Below are positions 17,964 to 25,621 of a DNA stretch of 64,000 nt, in pieces. The stretch lies in the NCBI GenBank assembly GCA_016871155.1, contig VFZO01000001.1:1-64000 (forward strand). The letters run 5' to 3'. The notes under the pieces were generated by a model, which made no database searches, was not told the DNA's origin, and was given only the letters and a program-made list of their open reading frames with translations. This DNA is from Acidobacteriota bacterium (lineage in GTDB: Bacteria; Acidobacteriota; Terriglobia; Bryobacterales; Bryobacteraceae). Both the position numbers and the translations under genes were made by a program. How positions within the stretch are numbered: position 1 is the first letter of the stretch; every line of letters begins with the position of its first letter.

Positions 17964-19058
17964 TTACTTCAGATCCTCTAGGGCCCCACTGAGTTTCTCG
18001 GCAAACAAAGATCCTGTGGTGGGATAGTCTGCCGATTTGGCGGTTTTTGTAGTTTTTGGGGCTGGCGGCGCGGGTGCCGGAGGCGTGGCGACCGGGTCGT
18101 CCTCGGCGAGAAAGCGATCCTTTTTCAGCAGCGTACGCTCCAGGGAGGATGCCCAACCGGTCCAATTTCCGCCCATCAACACATCCCGTTCGATGGCGAC
18201 GCGGACGGTCTCCATCTTGGAATCCAGATTGTCCAGGTGATGCAGAAGCATGGCCTCCAGGAAGAGCGGGACCTTGGGAGAGCCGTATTCCATCAAACCG
18301 TGATGGCTGGCGATCATGTGCTCAACCAGCATGCGTAACTTCGGCGGAAATCCGGAGACGTTTCGGATCTTTTCATCCAGCATTCGAAGCGCGATGAGAA
18401 TATGGCCGGTCAGTTGGCCTTCGTCGGTGTAACCGAAGGCGCGCTCATAGCTGAGTTCGTGGATCTTGCCTATGTCGTGGAGGATCACGCCAGTTACCAG
18501 CAGGTCCTCGTCGACGTCCGGGTAGTGCTTCGCGGTGAACTTGGCCAGCGTCATCAGACTCAGCACGTGTTCTATGAGTCCGCCGATCCAGGCATGGTGG
18601 ATGGACTTAGCGGCCGGGGCGGTTTTGAAGCGCAGGGCGATCGCGGGGTCGGCGAAGAATGCCTCCATCAGAGCCTTCAAATGGGGGTTTCGCATGGCGG
18701 CGATGTGGCCCAGCAACTCGGCCATCATCTCTTCGCGGTCACGCTTGGAGCAAGGGAAGTAGTCGCCGGGGTCGACGTCATGCTCGCCGGCGCGCGATAG
18801 GCGGTCGACCCGGAGTTGCATCCGGTTCTGATAGACCGTGGCCGCCCCACGGACCTTCACATAGTCGTTGCGGTCGAACGTATCCATGATCTCGGCGACG
18901 TTGTCCCACATCTTGGCGTCCAGTTCACCGGTTTTGTCGCCCAGCACCAGTGAGAGATAGGGCTCACCGGTCTTTTTCTGGCGCACTTCTTTACTCAGTA
19001 CGAGAAAGTAAGACTGCACCGTCTGGTTCTGTTCGATTTCGTTGACGAAGGTTTTCAT
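17964..19058 (-). CDS. YhaM-like 3'-5' exoribonuclease (OB fold + HD domain)
   Basis: A 364-residue cytoplasmic protein with an N-terminal OB-fold nucleic-acid domain (about 12-95; TGEPYLSLVLGDKTGELDAKMWD) and an HD phosphohydrolase domain (about 160-290) with metal ligands in SIHHAW, GLIEHVLSL, LHDIGK and SHHGLMEYG. This arrangement is that of the Firmicutes exoribonuclease YhaM and its acidobacterial relatives, which trim RNA or single-stranded DNA from the 3' end. The last ~55 residues are a Pro/Ala/Lys-rich linker-like tail. The start ATG follows 31 bases after the SurA-like gene; the BlaI-type gene follows with 5 bases. The group is probably one transcript. Confidence 0.85.
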   Translation of the reverse strand: MKTFVNEIEQNQTVQSYFLVLSKEVRQKKTGEPYLSLVLGDKTGELDAKMWDNVAEIMDTFDRNDYVKVRGAATVYQNRMQLRVDRLSRAGEHDVDPGDYFPCSKRDREEMMAELLGHIAAMRNPHLKALMEAFFADPAIALRFKTAPAAKSIHHAWIGGLIEHVLSLMTLAKFTAKHYPDVDEDLLVTGVILHDIGKIHELSYERAFGYTDEGQLTGHILIALRMLDEKIRNVSGFPPKLRMLVEHMIASHHGLMEYGSPKVPLFLEAMLLHHLDNLDSKMETVRVAIERDVLMGGNWTGWASSLERTLLKKDRFLAEDDPVATPPAPAPPAPKTTKTAKSADYPTTGSLFAEKLSGALEDLK

Positions 19059-19089
19059 CCCTAGAGTTCCCCCTAGGGTATCAGGACTC

Positions 19090-20226
19090 TTACGACTTGG
19101 AGGTCGATTTTCCTGTGATCGCGGTACCTGGGACGGGGAATCCGAGGAGTTTCTTCTTCCGCGTCATGCTGGCTACTTCTTTCTTGGTGACCGTTTCGGG
19201 CTTCAGGACGGCAGGGTCCGTCCACGCCGTGGACTTGCCCGGCGCGGCCGAGGTATCCACATACCCTTCCCGAAGCTCCAGGAACGCTTCGCTGCGCAGC
19301 TTGGTGAGGAATTCGCGGATGGCCGGCTGCATCTTGGGCTCATAGAGCTTGTTCATGATTTCGCCTTCCACTTCCTCATAGGCGGCGAGGCCGGCCTGAT
19401 GATGCTCCTCCACCTTCAGAATTAGCCAGCCGTTGGGCATGCTGAAGGGGTCCAGCGTTTCGTTGCGCTGCGCGGCCCAGACCTTTTCCTCGATCTCCTT
19501 GCGCAGTTCGCCCTTTTTGAACGGCGGCAGTTCGCCCTCGTTGCGGGCGGAGTCGGAATCGGAGTTGTCGCGGGCGAGTTCGTTGAACTTTTCGCCGCGG
19601 CGGGCGCGTGAGGCGAGATCCTTGGCCTTCTTTTCGATGGCCGCTTTTTCGGTGTCGTTCTTCCCTTCGGTTGTCAGGAAGATTTCGCGAAGAAACAGGC
19701 GCTCTTCGCGCTGGAATTCTTCCTTATGCTCGTCGTAGTACTTGCGAACGTCGGCCTTTGGAATCACGATCTTGGAGCTGACTTCCTGGCCGATCACGCG
19801 GCGCGTGAGCATGTTGTTGCGGATCTCGGAACGATAGTCCTCAAACGACATGCCGGTGTTTTCGCGCACGTAGGCCTGGAAGGCGTCCTGATCCGCGATC
19901 TTCGACTTGCGCTGCATGTCGGCGATGTATTTGGTGACCTCGCCATCCAGGTTGATGCTCAACTCCTTGCCCTTCTGGACGAGCAGCATGGAGTCGATTT
20001 TGTCGCGGAGAAAGTCCTTCTCGCGCTCCTTGAGCGCCTGGGCGACGTCGCTCTCGCTGGCGCCGCGGGATTTCATATCCTCGGCCATGGCCTTGCGGGA
20101 GCGGTCGATCTCCGAGCGTGTGATGATCTCGCCGTTGACCTTGGCGATAATCTGCTCGATGACGACAACCTGAGCGGAGAGCGAGGCGGCGGCGAAGCCG
20201 GCCGCCAGTAGGGCGCGGTACGACAT
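19090..20226 (-). CDS. SurA-like periplasmic peptidyl-prolyl isomerase/chaperone
   Basis: Periplasmic folding factor of 378 aa. Signal peptide 1-19; SurA N-terminal chaperone domain about 20-165 (KVNGEIITRSEIDRS..., then ENTGMSFEDYRSEIRNNMLTRRVI); parvulin (PpiC) rotamase domain about 170-275 (REIFLTT ... LARDNSDSDSARNEGELPPFKKGEL). The last ~100 residues include a basic tail. It would assist folding of outer-membrane barrels, which are abundant in this window. It is the first gene of the likely SurA-YhaM-BlaI unit. One rotamase domain is present rather than the two of E. coli SurA. Confidence 0.88.
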   Translation of the reverse strand: MSYRALLAAGFAAASLSAQVVVIEQIIAKVNGEIITRSEIDRSRKAMAEDMKSRGASESDVAQALKEREKDFLRDKIDSMLLVQKGKELSINLDGEVTKYIADMQRKSKIADQDAFQAYVRENTGMSFEDYRSEIRNNMLTRRVIGQEVSSKIVIPKADVRKYYDEHKEEFQREERLFLREIFLTTEGKNDTEKAAIEKKAKDLASRARRGEKFNELARDNSDSDSARNEGELPPFKKGELRKEIEEKVWAAQRNETLDPFSMPNGWLILKVEEHHQAGLAAYEEVEGEIMNKLYEPKMQPAIREFLTKLRSEAFLELREGYVDTSAAPGKSTAWTDPAVLKPETVTKKEVASMTRKKKLLGFPVPGTAITGKSTSKS

Positions 20227-20278
20227 ATCACCTTAGATTGTAGCGAAAGCAAGAGGAGAAGGTAGTAAATCTCCGGAG

Positions 20279-20308
20279 TTGACAGGAACGGGCGGAAACC
20301 CGGACAAT
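20279..20308 (+). promoter_or_regulatory. Possible sigma-70 promoter of the ImuA/RecA-like gene
   Basis: TTGACA at 20279-20284 and GACAAT at 20303-20308 with an 18-base spacer. The ATG follows 23 bases later, with AAAGG upstream. No LexA-type box was seen next to it. Confidence 0.4.
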
Positions 20309-20331
20309 GGTAGCGAACAAAAGGCGAATAT

Positions 20332-20976
20332 ATGTCGATCGCATTGCGCAAACTGGCGGAATTGGCGCCGCCCCGGAAGACGGTGGCGGTGGAGACCCGC
20401 CCTTACACGCCGGAGGAGTTGCGTGGTCTTCTGCCGGGTTTTCCGCAAGGGGGGATCACGGAGATCACCGGAGCCCGGTCCTCCGGACGGACGACGATGA
20501 TGCACGCGGCGCTGGCGGCGGCGACCGCGGCGGGCGAGTTGTGCGCGCTGGTGGATGCCAGCGACGCGTTCGATCCCTCGTCGGCCGCCCAAAACGGAGT
20601 CGATCTGGACCGGCTGTTATGGGCGCGTTGCCACCACGACACGCAGGACGCGCTGAAGGCGGCGGACCTGATTCTCCACGCGGGCGGATTCAAGCTGGTG
20701 GTGTTGGATCTCTGCGACGTCCGGGATGCGCGCGGCGTGCCGGTTTCGGCGTGGCACCGGCTCCGCCTCGCGGTGGAGAACACGCCGAACGTGCTGCTGG
20801 TGACGGCCGCCGAACCGGTGCTGCGGCAGGCCGCGGCGATGCAGATCGCATTGGGTGGAACGGGACGGTGGGGGACGACGCTGATGCAGGGGCTGGACAT
20901 TGCGGTTCATATTCGAAAGCCCATGCATGCGGCGGCGGGACCGGGAATGCTGCGCGCGCTGGCGTGCGGCGGCTAA
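20332..20976 (+). CDS. ImuA/RecA-like ATPase, orphan
   Basis: A 214-residue RecA-fold protein: N-terminal segment, a P-loop-like TGARSSGRTT at about 47-56 (RecA has GPESSGKTT; here Arg replaces the Walker lysine) and a Walker B KLVVLDLCD near 124-132. It resembles ImuA/SulA-like proteins that act with ImuB and DnaE2 in mutagenic translesion synthesis. No imuB or dnaE2 follows: the next gene is on the other strand. The Walker lysine-to-arginine change suggests weak or no ATP hydrolysis, although Arg is common in ImuA relatives. It is monocistronic here. Family assignment is fairly sure, role less so. Confidence 0.75.
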   Translation: MSIALRKLAELAPPRKTVAVETRPYTPEELRGLLPGFPQGGITEITGARSSGRTTMMHAALAAATAAGELCALVDASDAFDPSSAAQNGVDLDRLLWARCHHDTQDALKAADLILHAGGFKLVVLDLCDVRDARGVPVSAWHRLRLAVENTPNVLLVTAAEPVLRQAAAMQIALGGTGRWGTTLMQGLDIAVHIRKPMHAAAGPGMLRALACGG

Positions 20977-21022
20977 TCGACAGCGCCGCTTCCGGCCGCG
21001 ATAGCGGTCCGGCAATCGGGGC

Positions 21023-21661
21023 TTACTTGGCCAATCCCTGACGGATCGCGAAACGGACGAGCTCGGAGGAGGACGAAAGCTGGAGTTTCTTCATGATCTT
21101 GCCGCGATGCGCGTCGACGGTATAGACGGAGATATCCAGGCTTGTCGCGATATCCTTGGCCGTGCGGCCTTCGGCCAGAAGCAGAAACACCTGCCGCTCG
21201 CGCGTGGACAGAAGGTCCAGCGGATTGCCCACGAACTGCTGATAGTCCGACAGCACGGCGTTGGAGACACCGGGGCTGATGTAGCTATTGTTCGCGGCCA
21301 GGGCCCGGACGGCGGCGATCAACTCGTTATCGGCCGCGTCCTTAAGCAGGTACCCCCGCGCGCCGGCGCGCAGCGTTTCCCGCACGTAGACGGCGTCCTG
21401 GTGCATGGAAAGAATCAGAACACGCAGATGCGGGAAGTTGCGGGACACCTGCTGGGCGACTTCCACCCCATTCATGCCGGGCATGCCCACATCGAGGATT
21501 AGGATATGGGGAGAGAGTACCGGGATCAGCCGGAGCGCCTCGGCGCCGGAGCCGGCTTCGCCGACCACTTCGAACTCGTCGTAGTGGGAGAGAATGAGCC
21601 GGAAACCCTTGCGGACCAGGGCGTGATCATCGACCAGAAGGATTCGTGAGCGGGAGTTCAC
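21023..21661 (-). CDS. NarL/LuxR-family response regulator
   Basis: Transcription factor of 212 aa. Receiver domain about 6-122 with acidic pair DD11-12, phospho-acceptor Asp57 (LILDVGMPGMNG) and Lys near 107; LuxR-type helix-turn-helix about 145-205 (LSTRERQVFLLLAEGRTAKDIATSLDISVYTV). It overlaps the 3' end of the upstream histidine kinase gene by 35 bases, so the two are translationally coupled and surely a pair. Targets are unknown; the divergent SulP transporter gene starts 230 bases away from the kinase start and is a reasonable candidate (inference). Confidence 0.93.
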   Translation of the reverse strand: MNSRSRILLVDDHALVRKGFRLILSHYDEFEVVGEAGSGAEALRLIPVLSPHILILDVGMPGMNGVEVAQQVSRNFPHLRVLILSMHQDAVYVRETLRAGARGYLLKDAADNELIAAVRALAANNSYISPGVSNAVLSDYQQFVGNPLDLLSTRERQVFLLLAEGRTAKDIATSLDISVYTVDAHRGKIMKKLQLSSSSELVRFAIRQGLAK

Positions 21662-22967
21662 TCTCTACTCCTTTTTTCGCCGGCTCTTCCGGAATGGGCA
21701 CCGAGACGGCGATACGCAGACCCAGGGGCGGAGCGTTCCGGATGGAGATCGAGCCGCCGAGCGCGTTGGCGCGTTCCGCCATGCCGATCAGCCCCAGGCT
21801 GCCTGTGGCCGCCTTCGGGGCCGGCATGCCTTCGCCATCGTCGGTGATGCAAACATCGAGTTTCGCCCCGGCGCGCTTGATCTCGATGAAAACCCGCTTG
21901 GCCGACGAGTGCCGGGAAGCGTTCGTGAGCGCTTCCTGCGCCAGGCGGTACAGGTGCGTTTCCACGCCGGCGGGGAGGCGGCCGCGCAGGTTCGACGAGT
22001 AATCGACGACGATGCCGGTCCGTTGCGAGAAGCCGCGCGCCAGTTCCCGGAGCGACGCGTCCAGGCCGAAGTCGTCGAGAATGGACGGTCGCAGGAGCCG
22101 GGCCATTTCCCGCGCATTGGCGATCGCCTCCTTCACCATGCCCTTCACATCTTCCAGTCGCGCGTCCCCGTCCGCGGAATTGGCGTGCACAACGGAGAGC
22201 GTGGATTCGATGGCGTTCAGTGTCTGCCCAAATTCATCATGCAGTTCCTGCGAGAAGCGGCGGGCCGACTGCTCCTGCTCGTCCAGGATGTGGAGCGCGA
22301 GGTGGCGCAGCGTGTGCGCCTGGGTCTCCAGCTTTCCGAACAGCCGGAACGAAAAGAAGATCGCGCCGATGGTGCCCGTGATCGCGAATATGACCGCACC
22401 GCCCAGAAGGAGGGCGGAGTTGTTGAACAACTGGGCGAACGAACTGAGGTTGGCGGCGCGGAGTTGCACGGCCTCCTGGTAGGACGAGTCCAGCAGGCGG
22501 GCGACGCTCGCGACAAACCGGCGGTGGTTCAACGCAATGGATGCCCGGGCCGGCGATGAGCCGCCCAGGCTCGCGTCGACGGAATCGAACAGCAGCAGCG
22601 CGGAGGAACGGACGTTGCGCCAGGCCTCCGGGCTCTCCGGCCCGGCTTCGTCGACCAGACGGTTGATCTCTTCGCGCAGGTGACGCGACTCGGACTTTTG
22701 GGCGGCCAGACGCGCCGGGCCCGGCGAACCTTCCATGGCATAGAGGAGTTCACCCACGGACGTCTGCTCCAACTGTAGCTTGTCGATGTGACCGATGCGG
22801 GCCAGTTGCTGGGCCGAATACCGCTGGGAATCGGTGCCGGCGGACTGAACCGCCTGTAGCAGCAAAGCCGCCGAAATCAGCAGGAGCAAGACCACGGCGC
22901 CGAACCCAAAGGCCAGATACCAGAGCGTGCGGTGGGGGATGTGAATACTGTGCGAACGGAGGGGCAT
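21627..22967 (-). CDS. NarX-type sensor histidine kinase
   Basis: Inner-membrane kinase of 446 aa. Membrane helices at about 17-38 and 182-205 flank a ~140-residue periplasmic, largely helical sensor domain. The HisKA_3 phospho-acceptor segment follows (FSQELHDEFGQTLNAIEST near 240; His of HDEFGQ), then the HATPase_c domain (EALTNASRHSSA N-box; DDGEGMP G1; GLIGMAERA). The C-terminal 35 bases overlap its response regulator gene. The signal is unknown; the four-helix-like sensor resembles CHASE3-type domains (inference). Confidence 0.9.
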   Translation of the reverse strand: MPLRSHSIHIPHRTLWYLAFGFGAVVLLLLISAALLLQAVQSAGTDSQRYSAQQLARIGHIDKLQLEQTSVGELLYAMEGSPGPARLAAQKSESRHLREEINRLVDEAGPESPEAWRNVRSSALLLFDSVDASLGGSSPARASIALNHRRFVASVARLLDSSYQEAVQLRAANLSSFAQLFNNSALLLGGAVIFAITGTIGAIFFSFRLFGKLETQAHTLRHLALHILDEQEQSARRFSQELHDEFGQTLNAIESTLSVVHANSADGDARLEDVKGMVKEAIANAREMARLLRPSILDDFGLDASLRELARGFSQRTGIVVDYSSNLRGRLPAGVETHLYRLAQEALTNASRHSSAKRVFIEIKRAGAKLDVCITDDGEGMPAPKAATGSLGLIGMAERANALGGSISIRNAPPLGLRIAVSVPIPEEPAKKGVESELPLTNPSGR

Positions 22968-23197
22968 CTTCTAGTGATTTGGAATCGAATCGTAGTGCCG
23001 TAACCATGTTCTCACCGCGAAAAGCACGTACGAAATCCCAAATGACCAGTATTCGCGAGTAGTGAAAACCGTGACTCCACAGTGCCAAAAGCGCTCTCGC
23101 ATCCCCAATGACAGTGAATCTATTGAGGGCGGAGGGTCCCAATGCCACTCTTTCTGTTAGGCGATCCGCATCTGTTCGGCGCGAGAAAGGGCATTGC

Positions 23198-24532
23198 ATG
23201 ATTCTGGAGCGTTTGCGGAGCTTTAACCGGATCTTTGACGACCGGTTCGAAGATTTGACCGCCGATAACTGGAAGTCCATCATCTACAGGGACTTCTCCG
23301 CGGGGTTGATCACCGCAATGACGGCGATTCCCATGGCGATGGGCTTCGCGATGGCGGCGGGAATGCGGCCGGAGCAGGGTATCATCGCCGGCGCCATGGC
23401 TTGCCTGGTAGGCCGTACCTGGGGTGGTTCCAAATACCAGGTTTATGGGCCGACCGCTGCGTTCATCCCGATTATTTACGCCGTGATGCAAAAGTATGAT
23501 CACGGATTCCTGATCGCTGGCTCCATCATCGCAGGCTTGATTCTGATGATCCTCGGCCTGACCGGAACGGGGGCGATTGCCAAGTTGGTGCCCAACTCCA
23601 TCATCGTCGGGTTTACGGTGGGTATCGCGTTGACGATCGCCGCCACCAATCTGTACGACGTGATGGGAATCACCACGGCGGCAACCGGTGGGAACCTATT
23701 GGCCAAGCTGCAGGGCGTTATCAGCCACGCGGGAGAATTGAGCGGACCGGCGCTGGCGATCGGATTAGGAACGCTGGTGTTGACCAAGGGACTGCTGCGC
23801 ATATCCATTTTTATCCCGGCGCCGCTGCTGGCGTTGGGACTGGGAACCCTGGCCGCGGCGACAATCTGGAAGGACGCGGGACTGGCGACGATTCAATCGA
23901 AGTTCGGTTCGATTCCCAACAATTTCTTCGTCTTTACACCGCCTTCGCTGCCTGAGTTGACGCCGGCCGTGATGATGGACCTTGGGCTTCTCATATTCGG
24001 CGTCGTCTTTGTGTCGGGCGTCGAATCGGTGTTGTGTTCGTCCATGGCCGACCGGATGGCCGGGAACCGTAAGACGCCGTTCAATCCGGACAAGGAGTTC
24101 TGGGGACAGGGCCTGGTCCAGGTCATCACTCCTCTGATCAACGGATTCCCCTGCACAGGCGCGTTGGCGAGAACCGCCACCTCCATCAAGGCGGGCGCGG
24201 TGACCCCGCTGGCCGGGTACTTCAAGTTCGCGTTGAAGCTCGTGATGGCCTACTACATGGCCCACCTGCTGGAGATGGTGCCGATGGCTTGCATTGGCGG
24301 CATCCTGTTGTGGGTCTCCTCCAACATGATCAAGGTGAAGGAAATCCGCGAGGTTCTGGCGACGACGAAATTCCATTCGGCGCTCATGATCTACACGGCG
24401 GTGATGGTGCCGATGACGGACTTCCTGACGGGCGTTCTCACGGCACTCATAATCTTCGCGATCGGCAAGCGGTTCTTCGAAGACGGTGCGGAGGAGCAGA
24501 AGGTGTCCGAGAAAGCGACCGTGGAGGCATGA
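23198..24532 (+). CDS. SulP-family anion transporter without STAS domain
   Basis: Inner-membrane permease of 444 aa, with about 12 membrane helices and SulP signatures: SAGLITAMTAIPMAMGFAMAAG near 33-54, GPTAAFIPIIY near 86 and NGFPCTGALARTATSIKAGA near 315. Family members carry sulfate, bicarbonate or dicarboxylates. The usual cytoplasmic STAS domain is missing: the protein ends about 30 residues after the last helix. The ATG at 23198 is chosen over the in-frame ATG at 23108 because GAGAAAGG lies just before it and homology starts there. The 230-base gap back to the kinase gene has no feature I can name. A universal-stress-protein frame follows with an ATGA overlap. Confidence 0.87.
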   Translation: MILERLRSFNRIFDDRFEDLTADNWKSIIYRDFSAGLITAMTAIPMAMGFAMAAGMRPEQGIIAGAMACLVGRTWGGSKYQVYGPTAAFIPIIYAVMQKYDHGFLIAGSIIAGLILMILGLTGTGAIAKLVPNSIIVGFTVGIALTIAATNLYDVMGITTAATGGNLLAKLQGVISHAGELSGPALAIGLGTLVLTKGLLRISIFIPAPLLALGLGTLAAATIWKDAGLATIQSKFGSIPNNFFVFTPPSLPELTPAVMMDLGLLIFGVVFVSGVESVLCSSMADRMAGNRKTPFNPDKEFWGQGLVQVITPLINGFPCTGALARTATSIKAGAVTPLAGYFKFALKLVMAYYMAHLLEMVPMACIGGILLWVSSNMIKVKEIREVLATTKFHSALMIYTAVMVPMTDFLTGVLTALIIFAIGKRFFEDGAEEQKVSEKATVEA

Positions 24533-24623
24533 GGCAGTTTCGAGGGATCGTCGCGGCGGGCGCCGCTTCCGAGCTATCGCGTTTGGAAAGTGCGGGCGCG
24601 GCCGTGGCCGGCCCGGGGCGCCG

Positions 24624-25286
24624 GTGCGCGGTGTGGAAACCGCGACCCTGGACGAAGCGCTTGGCGTGGCCCGGCAGGAAGGTACGGACCTGCTCGTAGT
24701 AGCGGGAGGAGGTTCCAAAACGGCGGCGCGTCTGATGATGCTCGCTCCGTGCCCGGTATTGGTGATGCCGGCCGGCGCGGAGTTGAAACCGGGTCCGGTC
24801 CTGATTCCCGTGGATTTCTCGGAACATTCCCGCAAAGCGCTTGCCCACGGCGAGGCGCTGGCCGGCCGGTGGGGCCGCGAATCGATCTGCATGTTCGTTG
24901 AAACCGAGGACGCCCCGTGGCATGTGCAACGCGACGAAAAGGTGGAGCATGAACGAAAACTAGCCGCGCTCCGGGAGTTTGCCCCCTACTCGAACCGGCA
25001 CATTTCAGAACCGCTCGAGCGGTCCGCCGAGGCGCTGGGCGCCATGGGCCTGTCCTTCGCGCATTCGATCGAAGGCGCCGACGTGGCCTGGACCATCGCG
25101 CGCGTGGCGGCGCGGGAAGGCTGCTCGATCACAGTCATGGGAACCCGGGGGCGAACCGCTTCGGCGGCTGTTTTGCTGGGCTCGGTGGCGGAACATTTGG
25201 CCCTCTACGGCACGCGGCCCGTACTGGCCGTGAAAACCGGCGAGCACAATCTCGGAGTGTTGGACCTGCTGCTTGGGGAAGAGTAG
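24624..25286 (+). CDS. Universal stress protein (UspA fold), first domain possibly broken by a frameshift
   Basis: Cytoplasmic Usp-type protein. A complete C-terminal Usp domain starts at PGPVLIPVDFSEHSRKAL and ends with the ATP-binding pattern GTRGRTASAAVLLGSVAEHL. Before it lies only the last half of another Usp domain (DEALGVARQEGTDLLVVAGGG ... CPVLVMPAG). The frame is open back to 24486, but that stretch is Arg-rich and reads like a shadow of the SulP tail. A better N-terminus is in another frame: ATG at 24529 (overlapping the SulP stop as ATGA) gives MRQFRGIVAAGAASELSRL and loses the frame near 24610-24625. I give the conservative GTG start; the true gene may run 24529-25286. Likely coupled to SulP. 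Confidence 0.7.
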   Translation: MRGVETATLDEALGVARQEGTDLLVVAGGGSKTAARLMMLAPCPVLVMPAGAELKPGPVLIPVDFSEHSRKALAHGEALAGRWGRESICMFVETEDAPWHVQRDEKVEHERKLAALREFAPYSNRHISEPLERSAEALGAMGLSFAHSIEGADVAWTIARVAAREGCSITVMGTRGRTASAAVLLGSVAEHLALYGTRPVLAVKTGEHNLGVLDLLLGEE

Positions 25287-25301
25287 CGGCGAGTAACGCA
25301 T

Positions 25302-25586
25302 ATGAACCGCACGAAGCACGACATGAACGCACTCGAGTACTTGCACGAGGTGATGCTGGACCCGGACCAGCCTGCGGCCCCGGCCCCGAGTCTTCGCGCC
25401 TTGGCCGCCGGCCTTTCCTGGCCCAGGATTGCACCGCCCACCAAGTGGCCGGGCCTTTTCGTGGCGCGTATCCGGGAAATCTTCGCGGACGGTTGGAGCG
25501 ATATCCTCCACGAACCGGCGCCTGGCCATGCCGGGGACGCCTCGACGCCTGCCGGGGAAGGCGCGGCCCGGACGCCCGCCGCCTAA
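25302..25586 (+). CDS. Small hypothetical protein
   Basis: A 94-residue frame 15 bases after the Usp gene on the same strand. Residues 8-65 look protein-like (NALEYLHEVMLDPDQ ... WPGLFVARIREIFADGWSDILHEP), with a short acidic N-terminal helix and a Trp/Phe-rich middle; the tail is Pro/Ala/Gly-rich. No family recognised and no signal peptide. No strong ribosome site; ATG at 25323 is an alternative start. Supported mainly by position in the SulP-Usp unit and codon use. Confidence 0.42.
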   Translation: MNRTKHDMNALEYLHEVMLDPDQPAAPAPSLRALAAGLSWPRIAPPTKWPGLFVARIREIFADGWSDILHEPAPGHAGDASTPAGEGAARTPAA

Positions 25587-25621
25587 TCCTTCGCCCGTCC
25601 GGAGATACGGCCGCACTGTAG

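Noticed and set aside
20960-20995. GCGGCG/CGCCGC inverted repeat at the end of the ImuA-like gene
   Set aside because: Six-base stem with a long loop and only TT after it; not a convincing terminator.
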